Shown piece after piece: positions 8,385 through 18,900 of a DNA stretch of 64,000 nucleotides. Location: the NCBI RefSeq assembly GCF_002307355.1, contig NZ_CP017481.1, positions 3,658,001 to 3,722,000 of the forward strand, in the 5' to 3' direction. How positions within the stretch are numbered: position 1 is the stretch's first letter; each line of letters begins with the position of its first letter. A program made the translations under genes and the position numbers. A model generated the notes under the pieces. The model worked only from the letters and a program-made list of their open reading frames with translations. It was not told the origin of the DNA and made no database searches. Source of the stretch: Pectobacterium polaris. Its GTDB lineage: Bacteria > Pseudomonadota > Gammaproteobacteria > Enterobacterales > Enterobacteriaceae.

Positions 8385-8670
8385 TTTTTAACCCTTGAAT
8401 TTTATCAGAGATCATCACTCCATTAGGATTTATAGATTTGATATGTTTTTCCCAGTCACCTTTAGGAATAGGCTTTAATGACACCCTAGGATCGTAAACA
8501 TACTTACCGTCAGTATAAACCTGATGAAAAACCTGTTCATGATCGACTTTACCATTCTCATAGACGCTCAAATTACTATCTGGGGTTGTAGGTCTGACTT
8601 CAATGATTCTCCCTCGATCTCCCGCCGCATCCAGAAGTTTAGGAGCGATATCAGAACAATCTGTACAATC
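8374..8670 (-). pseudogene. Orphan CdiA C-terminal toxin fragment, papain-fold-like
   Basis: A continuous frame of 98 residues runs from DCTDCSDIAP to IQGLKNDE. A longer CdiA-like frame (from 8568) overlaps its first third in another phase, so only the last 65 codons are open as an independent frame with its own start. The segment has the layout of papain-fold polymorphic toxins: a Cys-containing start (DCTDCS), RGRIIEVRP, then HQVYTDGKYVYDPR with candidate His and Asp, then PIPKGDWEKHI. A stop codon lies just upstream in this frame, so it is not joined to the VENN segment before it. It is probably a displaced or decayed toxin module; its immunity gene overlaps its end. Confidence 0.6.
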
Positions 8671-9413
8671 AACATGTCGAAGAAGTTATTCTCCACCGCA
8701 TTACGCCCGGATTGCGCGCCGCTGGCGGCGGAGGCCGTGCTGTTGCTTGCCAGACCGGACAGCAGCACGGAGGCCAGCGTGGAAAGCGCGCTGACCGACT
8801 GTTTTTCTTCTTCCGTCAGGTCGTTCGCCGTCTTGCCGGGGTATTGATCGGCCATGATGGCGCGGGCGATCAGTTCACCACTGGAGGCACCAATCGCCCC
8901 TGTCGCCGCATCCTGACATGATAGCTGGGCAACAACAGCCCCCACCACCGCGTGCGCCATCGCGTTTGCTGCGATATCCGACGCCGTGATTTTGCTTTCA
9001 TCCTTCGGTATCGTGACATCTTTCACCAACTGCGCCAGATACGGTGAGGCACCGCTGGCAATCGCTTTCTGAATGTCCCCGCCCGCCGTGACCGCCTGTG
9101 CCGCACGCTGGAAATCACTGCCCGTTCCGTATTTCTTCATCTCGGCTTTGTAGGTCGGCGATTCCGTCAGCGCTTTTTTATAGACTTCCCATTCCTTCGC
9201 CGAATCACCGTCTTTCGGACGGTTGACTTTGGCGTCGCCCTTGGCTTCCGCCGCTTTCTGCGCTTTCAGCTCGCCTTCCGTGCGCACGATATCCATCATC
9301 TGCGCGCCGATTTCACCAATCAGCTGCGCCTGTTTCAGGCGTTTTTGCTCTTTCTCTTTGTTAAAGATCGGGCTGAGCGCGTTATTCGCGTGCTCAACAT
9401 CACGGCTCAGCGT
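8568..9413 (-). pseudogene. Orphan CdiA pretoxin/VENN fragment, frameshifted at both ends
   Basis: Translation from ATLSRDVEHANNALSP through a long helical segment to SGRNAVENNFF reproduces the pretoxin region of CdiA/FhaB exoproteins. Compare STLSRD and NEVENNF in the large exoprotein at 9980-28633. The motif block DIAANAMAHAVVGAVVAQLS and the VENN terminus are characteristic. The open frame formally continues to 9596, but those first 60 or so codons are antisense to a SymE-like gene and not CdiA-like. At 9414 one extra base separates the expected QDIS from TLSRD. After VENN the frame is not that of the toxin that follows. With no signal peptide, TPS domain or repeats, it is an orphan module. 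Confidence 0.7.
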
Positions 9414-9485
9414 AGCTGATATCCTGCACCTGCTTCGCCGTATCCCACAACAACAGACTGCCGTCGCCATGCCAATCGTCATGAT

Positions 9486-9623
9486 ATGACACGCTATTAC
9501 AGCCGCAGCCCCAGCCTGCACCTTACCGGCAACTGGCTGGAGGCGGCGGGATTTGCGACCGATACACCGGTCGTCATCACTGTTGAACAGGGGCAACTGG
9601 TGATACGTATTATGACTGAGTGA
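9486..9623 (+). CDS. Short SymE-like toxin protein (AbrB-type fold), 45 aa
   Basis: A plus-strand frame hidden under the antisense tail of the CdiA fragment. ATG at 9486 gives MTRYYSRSPSLHLTGNWLEA, then AGFATDTPVVITVEQGQLVI and a TGA. The Y-S-R-S-P-S-L-H-L-x-G-N-W-L-E-x-A-G-F motif is the hallmark of SymE-family proteins, SOS-linked type I toxins related to AbrB-fold proteins. E. coli SymE is about 113 residues, so this is a minimal or 5'-truncated version; the same frame remains open upstream of the ATG without a clear ribosome site. SymE-like genes frequently accompany Rhs and CDI loci. Whether it is expressed is unknown. Confidence 0.6.
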   Translation: MTRYYSRSPSLHLTGNWLEAAGFATDTPVVITVEQGQLVIRIMTE

Positions 9624-9628
9624 CAGAT

Positions 9629-9666
9629 AAAAAAATCCCGGTATCTTTAGTCACCGGGATTTTTTT
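9629..9666. terminator. Bidirectional Rho-independent terminator
   Basis: Seven A, a TCCCGGT/ACCGGGA stem with a 10-base loop, then seven T. Symmetric A and T tracts allow it to end transcripts from both sides: the SymE-like gene on the plus strand and the hecA/immunity transcript on the minus strand. Confidence 0.85.
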
Positions 9667-9720
9667 ATTCAACATATCCAATAGGGGAACCTGCACACAG
9701 AATTATTTACAGCATCCCCA

Positions 9721-9993
9721 TTAGCCAATTTTATATTTCAAACAAATGTCACTCGCTGTTAAATAACCATTAATCAATTGATTATATTCACTTTCTGTGA
9801 TTTCCGTTTTTTGTTCTTCAGTCCCCTGTGTTCCTGACAAACAGAAAAAAATATACTGATCATCATTTATTTTCCTTACCCTCCACCAATTCTCGGTTGA
9901 GAATTCGCCATCTGCCAATGGTGCCTTCTCAGGATATGAAAATGGTTTCATTGTGTAGTATTTATCCATATCATTCATTTTACTTACCACCAT
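9721..9993 (-). CDS. cdiI: Immunity protein for the HecA/CdiA-type exoprotein
   Basis: A 90-residue protein starting at ATG 9993, overlapping the end of the large exoprotein gene by 14 bases. A second in-frame ATG at 9978 (MNDMDKYY) directly follows the exoprotein stop and is also plausible. The sequence is acidic with a strand-rich centre (ENWWRVRKINDDQYIFFCLSG) and a C-terminal helix (ESEYNQLINGYLTASDICLKYKI). The family is not recognised. By position it is the cognate immunity factor that protects sibling cells from the C-terminal toxin. It is AT-rich like the toxin-coding end of the upstream gene, consistent with exchange of the toxin/immunity pair as one cassette. Confidence 0.7.
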   Translation of the reverse strand: MVVSKMNDMDKYYTMKPFSYPEKAPLADGEFSTENWWRVRKINDDQYIFFCLSGTQGTEEQKTEITESEYNQLINGYLTASDICLKYKIG

Positions 9994-12900
9994 TATATTT
10001 ACTCAAATCAATCAACAGGGCGTTTGGCTTGTGTGAAAAATCCATTACAGCCTCAGAAATACCACCAGATGTCTTTCCTCCTGGCAACCAAAACTGATTT
10101 GCGCCAGATTCATTCCCTGATGGGATTTTCAAGTTCTTAAGATCTTGTCTCTTAATATAAAAAGCACCCGTATTTGAATTACCTAAGTAACCCGATTCCA
10201 ACCCCAGTCTTTTCTCTATGATCCTGAGATTACCACTTGATTCTTTTATCAATTTGTCAAATTCAGATTTGGGCATCACAAACCCATTATCTGGACCAAG
10301 AGTTCCATATTTTTTCACATCACTCATTGAGGTAAATCTCACCGCACCATCCTCAAACTTAGCCAAATGCGCATCCATTTCAGCTTTTGACATGTATGTT
10401 GATGGATCAGGTCGTTGCCCTTTAGGGATATTAACAATCTCATTTATTTCAGATTGGCTTAATTTTGCATCTCTGGCTGAACCACCGGCTTGCCCCGGTT
10501 TTGGCAAACTCCCCACACCCAGCGCCCCATACGCTATATCAGTCAGCCCACCCGCAACAGTCTTAGCCAGTGCGGCTTCCAGCCAGCCACAGTCTGCACA
10601 GTTCGCAATGATATCTGCGTAATGCTGCGCTAAAGACTCGTAAGCACGGCCCGCCATATTATCCTGCTGACGTAATTCAGTATAAGCCTTCTCGCTGAGC
10701 TCTATTTCCTTGCCGATAGCTTCAACACAGGCACTATCGCCAGCTTCCCAGCAGGACTTCAGTTTCTGGACATTTTCCGCTGACTCTTTCGCCATCTCCT
10801 TGCGGATGTCCTGCTCACATTTAGCCTCTCCACCACATCCTTTATAGCGTTCGGTGTATTCCTGCGGACTTCCTTTACTCAGGAAGTTATTCTCAACCTC
10901 ATTCTTCGCTGTATTCGCACCGCTTCCTGCACCAGCGAGATTACCACCGGCAATGCCTCCCGCACCAGCGCCTGCGATCGTCACCAGATTGGCGATCAGC
11001 TGTTTTTGCTCGGCAGAGAGCTCGCCTTTTTTCACCTCCGGGTAGAGCAAACTGGTCAGCACGTCTGCACCCGCCGCGGAGACCAACCCGCCAGCGGCAC
11101 CGCCTGCTGCACTTCCTCCTTGCGTGTGCGCCAGAACAGCGCCGAGTGCCGTATGCAAGGCAATGCGAGCCGGTTCGCTACCCGCAGAGACATCTTTCAC
11201 CAGCGCGGCCAGATAGGGTGCTGCCGCACCACTGATGGCTCCATTCAGATTCCCGCCCAGTCCCCCGGATGCGAGTGAAGTCAGTGCAGATCCCGCCATC
11301 CAGAAGGCGCTGCCAACGCCATAATCTTTTTCGACCTGCTTCACTTCATTGCTGGTCCGTATCCGCGCGTCCAGTTCCGTAGCGGGTACACCTTCAGCTA
11401 TCAAACGAGTTCTGGCCTGTTCTTCCGCCTCACCTTTTTTGCTTGTCTTATAAGCATCAAGAGCCTGAACCCCCAGCGCCGTCGCTTCTCGCTGAATGGT
11501 CAGTTTGTCCTCAATCTTGTTCCGATCAAACCCGTCTTTTACGCTGCCATTGGCACCGGAGGTATCACGACTGAGCGTGCTAACATCCTGCTGCTGTGCG
11601 TCGCTATTTCGAATCTCAATCGTTGCCGGAGACACCGCAGAATATGTCACGCCAGTGGCGGAACCCTTAACCAACCCTAACCCCGCAGTCGGCATACTGT
11701 CTGTTGACACACTGAGGCTAAATCCGCTCCCGCTATAACGGGACACATTGACAATATCCTGCCAGCCCAACGTTCCTGTACTGAGGCGGTTTTTCTCTGC
11801 CGTTGCTTCAGAGGAAATAATCGCTCCGTCCAGTTGAGTGTGACCACGGGTAAGAATCGTAAAGCCGTTTTCCCCTGCTTGAATACCACTTTGCTCCTGT
11901 ACTGAGGCATAGCGATTATTCAATATCTGTTGGCTCAGGCTGGCATTACCACTGGCTGACACGGTTTGCCCACCACAAATCGGTGGAACGCAGATGCTGA
12001 CATTCAGCCCCCCGCTGGTCGTCTTACTATCATAGCGGGACGTATCCTGCGGGCTGCTGATAAGCAAGTCCCCCCCGACGTCGGCTTCCACATGCTTGCC
12101 AGAGACAACCGCACCCGCTAAAACGGTGTCAGCACCACTGCGGAGGTTTACCGATTCGGTGGCAGCCACGTGCGTCAGTTGATGCGTCTGGCTATTACCG
12201 TTTTCTTTTCCCTTCTGCCCGCTGGCAGACAGCTCTATCGTAAAGCCGTTTTGTTGTCCGCCCAGCCCGAAACCGACACCCACACCGGCATGCTGGCTGC
12301 TGCTATTCCCGGTAAGCTGCGATTCACTTTGCGCCGACACCAGCGTCAGCGAATCACCCGCGGTCAAATCGATGTGACGCCCACGAATATCCGCACCCGT
12401 AAGGGTAATATCTTTTTCTGCATCCAGACGAATATCGCTGTTAGCAGATAAGGTACTTCCTTCACGTGTCACCGCATCTTGTTGCTGTTTACTCTGGCTG
12501 GAGCCCCCGCCTACACTCACCGTGACTTTGATCGCCGCCGTATTCATATTGTTCGCGACGGTCTGTGTTGCGAGGCTGAGCGCCGACTGTGCTGCATAGA
12601 TCGCACTCAGCCGCGGATCTCTTTTATCCTCGACCGATTGCGACAGGCGTTCAACGGCCTGTAAGGCACTTACGGCGTAGCCGGATAAGGCCGTCGTCAC
12701 ACCGTACTGGCTGCTTTGCTGCTCACGCAACCGATGCTCAGTATCAACTGCTGGGTCGACCGTAATATCACGGCCGCGCACGAGCAGGGATTTTCCTGCC
12801 TGCACATCCGTTCCCGCAATCACGACCTTTTCTTTTGCGGCAATACCGATATCACCATTGCCACTCTGAATAATGCTGCGAATCGCACTTTGCTGACTAA

Positions 12901-15900
12901 CGTCATCGACTGAGCGATAGCGACTCGACTGCCACCCCATCGTGCCGCTGTAGCCATCGCCGCCTAGATCGCCGATGGTGCTACGGCTGCCAGCGGTTTC
13001 ATTGCGTGCATGGTTTTGCCCAGGGTTAACAACGACATTGCCATTATTAGCCGAAATAGAGACAGCATTGATACCCGTGACCGCGCTACCCGTGATAAGA
13101 ATGTCCCGTTGTTGGCTGTTCAGCGTCACGTTTTTGCCGCTCAGGGTGCTGGCTGTTTGTGCCAGCGTATCGCCCTGCTGCTTTTCACGTACGGACTCGC
13201 TGGCAAACGGTATCAGACTGACACCATGGTTAGGGCCACCGCTGAGGTGACGAATCGATGAGCCGATCCCCGGAATAGCATCACTGAACGACCAGCCACT
13301 CTGGGTACGGTTTTCCGTCGTTTTTTCCCAGTCGCTGGCACTTTGCAGGTTGATATCCCGCACGGCATCCAGTAACAGGTTGCCCCCGGCCTGAATTGAG
13401 CTCCCCGATACCAGAATATTTCCTGCATTGGGGCGGGATACGTTTGTCGTCCCTTCAGCAAGGGTGGTCTGAAGTTGAATATCCCCGGCGGCGGTTAACG
13501 CGCTGCCCGTTTGATAAACCCCCTGCGTATGTTGCTCTGTTTTACTGCTGTTACGGCCTATCGAGAGCGCAATCTGAGGTGCATCGAACACCATCGCAGC
13601 GGCTTCACTCATGTATAACCGGGCTTTCTGTGTTATTCCTTCTGTTTTTCCAATATCCCGCAGATTCTGATAGCTGTCATACGGCGTGCCTTTCAGGGCG
13701 ATACCGATTCCACTACTTTTCGTTTCAGAACGGATCGTGATATCCCGCGTGTCCTGGCCGGGGGTAATGTCGATCTCCTGCGCGCGGATCGTGATATTTC
13801 CACGCTGTCCCTCTCCGCCGCCGGCAATAATGTCACTGCCGCTAATCGCAATACGTTGCCCTGATTGCATCATGACATCGCCATCGACGGCACCAACGAC
13901 ACTACGCGACTCACTCTGACGCGTTTCCGCACCGTTATACTCTGCACTGCTGGACTGTTTCCCGATGGTGAAGCCCAAACCGCCACCGCTCATCAGCCCG
14001 GATTTTTTCTTCGTCTGTTTTTCATAAACACGCTGCGTTTCGACGCTGGCCGCCATATCAATGTCATTACCAGCGCTGAGTGCAACAAGCTGCTCGCCGG
14101 ACAACACCGATCCCGACATATTGATGTCATGGTCGGCCTGCAACACAACCTTATCGCCAGACAGGACACTTTCTTTCTCGTCACTACGGAAATTATCGCG
14201 AACGGTATGCGTCACCGTCTTCGAGAAGGCTTTTTTCTTGACCTTCGTCTCTTCAAAGAACGTGTGCTGCGTTTCGGTGGCCGACAGCAGGTTGATGTCG
14301 TTGCCCGCCTGTGCCGTCACCGCGCCGCTCGCCACACCCTGTGCTGCCTGCAGGTTGATATCTCTGCCCGCCTGCAGGTTCAGGCCTTTGCCCGCCGTTA
14401 ACTCGGTGCTCTGCTGGGTGATGTTTTGCTGCCAGTCGGCGTGACGGTTCCACCAGTTGCCGCTGTAGGTTTCTTCCTCTTGAGACAGCAGGTTGAGATC
14501 GCGTCCGGCTGCCAGTGTCGCATTGCCTTTGGCGTTCAGGCTGGCCGCTTCGGACAGCACATCCCTTCCAGCCACCAGATTCAGGTCGCCCCCGCTCAGG
14601 AGCTGGCTGTTTGCCAAGTCCTGCGTGCGGCGCTGTGCGGTGCTGCCGCCCTGATACAACGTCTCTTTCAGCGTGTCCTGCGACGTCAGGCGGATGTCAT
14701 TGCCCGCCGCCAGCGTCAGCGCCGTGCCGCCGGAAAGCGAGCTGGCGTCAATCTGAATATCCTGACCCGCCACCGCGCTCAGTGCGCCGCCCGCATTGAC
14801 GGTGCTGCCCTGCACGCCCGTGTTCAGCGCGGTGTTGCTGCTGCGCCACCCGATATCTACACGGTTGTTGGTCAGCGTCAGCGCCTCAATCGCCACATTA
14901 CCTTTGGCGTTCAACGCCATGTCCTGTCCGGCGTTGAGCGTAGCCGCCACGTTGCGGATATCCTTGCCCGCGCTGAGCGTCAGGCTGTTGCCCGCGACGA
15001 TTTCGGCGGTTTTACCCAGTTCGGTGAACGTGAGCGAGCCCGTACCGCTGTGGGAAGCCGTCGGCTGCGCGGTCTGGAAGTTGCGGCTTTCCGTCCGGTT
15101 GATGATATCGCCGTTAATGCTGGCGAGCTGCAGCGTGTTGCCCTCCATCCGGCTGCCGCTGTTGGTGATGTTATTCAGCGCCACCAGATTCAGGCCGCCG
15201 TCTGACTTAATCAGACCGCCCTCGTGGTTATCAATCCTGTCGCCGCTGGCGATTGCCAGCACTTCAACCGCCTTGAGCGTGCCGCTGTTGGTGACGTTGC
15301 CGCCCGCGTTCAGCTCGACTTTATTCGCGACAATCGCGCTGCCCTGCAGGTTGCTTTTATCCGCCTGCGCCAGATACAGCTTCGGTGCCAGCACGGTCTG
15401 CCCGTTGACCTCGATATTTTCCCACCAGACCAAACTCTGGCTGAGGTTCGCGACCTGATCCGGCGTCAGGCTGACGCCCAGCTGCAGGTTCATGCCTTTC
15501 TGCGCTGCCGCAGCGTTATCCAGCAGCATTTGCATCTGTGCCAGATCGGAACCGGTGCCGTTCAGGTGACGTTGCCCGCTCTGTTTCAGCACCGCCTGGC
15601 TGATGTAGCGGGTATCAAACTCCGCATCCCCGAGGAAGCGGTAATCATGATCCGCATCCAAATTCAGCTTATCCAGCAGATAGGACGAGCCCAGTACCCG
15701 GTCGGCCTGCGTCCACTGTGAGCTCGTTTCGACCGGCACCACCGTTGACGGCTGTTGCCCCAGCAGCGTCTGCAGATCGCTGAACAGCGCGTTATCCACC
15801 TGCCCCAGCTGTTCCAGTTTCGGGTTAGTGTGGATCAGGTAACGACTGTCGGCATTCGGATCGACAACCAGCAGCCCGTTATTGCCCGTCGGCAGCGGGT

Positions 15901-18900
15901 AATCGGCAAGCGGATTGGTACTCAGATTTTGCAGCCCGTTGCCGATGGCGCTCAGCAGCGCGGCGGCAGAGAGAGGCTGTGGCGCAGAAGGCGAAGTTCC
16001 GCCCGACGGGGTGTCTACACTGACCGCCTGCTTCGGTGCGTCAATCGCGGCCATGCCCGGTGTAGTCAGTGTGGCGGGGCTACCTACCGTGCCCGCTATC
16101 GTGACGCCCGTTGCGGTATTGTCCACGCTCACCGGCGTCAGGCTCTTGCCGCCATCGGGCCGCTGACCTGTCGACGTCAGTGCGACCGCATCGGGGTTGT
16201 TGACGTGAACAGAAGTAGAAGGTTGCAACACCACTGCGTCGCCGGTGTTGAGCGTCAGCGGCCCGGTAGTATTCGGCGCCGCGATGACCGCCGTGATGTT
16301 CTCCGCCTGTGCGCCCGCTTGCAGCGCGGTACTCGCCTGCTGCGTAAGTGTGACCGCATTGGGATTGTTCACGTGACCGGAAATCGAAGGCTGTAACACC
16401 ACCGCGTCACCGGTGGTGAGCGTCAGCGGCCCGGTGGTATTCGGCGCCGCGATCGCCGTTGTGATGTTCTCCGCCTGTGCGCCCGCTTGCAGCGCGGTAC
16501 TCGCCTGCTGTGTCAACGTCACGGTTTTACCCGTCGCATTCACGCCTGCGGCATTACCTGACAGCGCAGCCTGTCCGCTCCCTGCCTGGGTGACGTCTAC
16601 CGCACCCGCGTTAAACGACGAGTCCTGACTGGCCAGCTGGCGCGTGGTCTGCTTCTGTAAGGGTGACAGCGTGGTGATGGCATCCAGCACCGGTTTGGTG
16701 GAAGCTGGCATAAAGCCACCGCTGCCCGGCTGCAGAGTAGTGTTGCTGATATCTTGTTTGAAATCGGCGGTAATGGTGCCGCCCGCCTGAATTAACGCGT
16801 TATAGCTTTCACCCTCGGTTTTTTCGTAGGTTGGGGAGGTTTCATACAGTGAATACTGTAAATCATTATTGAACCGTTTTTCTCTTTCCTCCCTTCGTCC
16901 ATATCTACTATCATTAAATTTATATATTGCATCTTTATCATTATTAGCAAAGAAATTAGCACCTCCTAAATATTTATATGTCAGGTATTTTTTTACATAA
17001 CCCTCTTGATATGATCGATTTTCAAAATCACGCCCTTTTAATATAATATCTTTAATCGCAGTAATTTGAGAGGCATTGTTAAGTAAGAAGGCAGAGTACG
17101 AATAGAAAGACCCACCTGAATTCATTGTACCTACTTTCCCACCAGCAATTACTTTAGTACTGCTAGTCTCTAATGCTACTTTTATAAATTCAGATTTTTC
17201 ATACGCCGCATACATCCACCAATACTCACCAGGCCGCCCGCTCTCCAATCCTATACCATCTTCAAGAATCCCATAATCTCCCTCTTTAAACCACTCAATC
17301 GGAATATATACCATCGTTTTACCCACCCAGTCTGGCACAGATTCCGCCGTCGATTCTCCTTCCGTCACCACAAGCCCCTCACGCTGATTAGTCAGCGTGC
17401 CGGTGTTAATGGTGATATCGCCGGACTGGGTTTCAATGGTGCCGGAGCTGTTGAGCAGCGAGGTGCTGGCGTTGCCCTGCGCATCGCGCTGCACCCACAG
17501 ATTATTGCCCGCCAGAATGGTGCCGAACACGTTGGTCAGGGAATCCGACAGCAGGCGCATATTGCCGCCCGCGTAGAGCATGCTGCTGTTATGCAAGACG
17601 CTCCCCGCCTGCACCAGCAGGTCACCGGTGGTGCCAATCAGTCCTTGGTTATTCAGCGTGTTATCGCTCACCAGCATCAGGTTGCCGCCCGCCTGAATGC
17701 TGCCTGCTTCCAGTTGCACGATGTCTTTTGCACTGACGCGTGACTCCCCGCCGCCCGCTAGAATGTTGCCCTGATTCGTCAGCGTGCCAGTACTGGTCAG
17801 TTGGACAGATTTCCCCTGTAGGGTGCCGCGCTGATCGAGGTCACCCGCCACGTTTAACGTCAGCTGCTGTCCGGCGGCCATAGCTTGCGTAAAGATCAGC
17901 GGCCCGGTGAGTTCGGCACTCAGGTTGCCCAGCGCCACCAGTTGCCCGTCCTGCTGCAGTTCATGGGTTTTCAGGCGCAGGTCCTGCGCGCTGTAAAGCT
18001 TCGCGCCCTGACGGTTAATGAGACGCTGCGTCTGCAGCGCCAGCTGTGTCAGGCCCAGCAGCGTGCCGTGGTTGTCCAGTTCATCGGCAATAATCTCCAG
18101 TTCGCCGGCCTGCACCAGCCCGTTATTCACCCACTGCGGGATTTTTAGCGTCAGTTTGTCCTGCGCCATCAGGCTGCCCTGCTGGGTCAACTGCGCGGTG
18201 TTGAGCACCAGTCCGCGCCCCTGCAGCCAACCGTGGTTGTCCACTGCCGCTGCGTTCAGCGTGGTGGTGCCGTCAGACAGCAACTGCCCACCTTGCTGGT
18301 TGATAATCTTATCTTTTCCATCCAGTTGCAGCGCGGTGATGCCCTGTACCGTGCCGCCGTTGGTGATGGTATTGCCCGTCAGCGTGGTGGTGGTGGCCTT
18401 GATGTCGCCCTGATTGTCCAGCGCCGCGGCCTGCACGTTCAGCGTGCCGTCGCTGCTTAAACGCGCCTGCGGCGCATTACTGAACTGGCCGACAACGATA
18501 GCATTAAGCGCACGGTCGCCGCGCAGGGTGCCGTGATTAGTGAGCGCCTCCGCACCCAGCGTCAGCGTGCTGCCCTGTATCTGCCCGCGGTTGGTGATGT
18601 CATGCGCTGTCAGGCTAAGGTCGCCGCCGCTGACCAGCTGGCTGCCCTGCGCGCCCCGATAGGCGCCGCTCAGTTGCAGCGTCCCGCGCTGCACGCCCAG
18701 CAGATTGCCCTGCTGTTCCAGGTCACGGGCGGTCAGCCGTAACGCGTCCGACTGCCACAGCCCCTGATTGCTCAGCACGCCGGTCGTCAGTTCGCCCGTG
18801 CCACCGCTGAGCAAGCGCCCCGAGGCCAGGTTATCGACACGGTCGGTGAGATCCAGCGTAAAGCCGCCGACACCCGTCAGCGTGCCGCTGTTCTCCAGCG

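Noticed and set aside
14426..15205. 259-codon plus-strand open frame inside hecA
   Set aside because: It is antisense to the intact exoprotein frame, is Arg/Gln/His-rich without any domain, and is one of many such frames produced by GC-rich repetitive code on the other strand.
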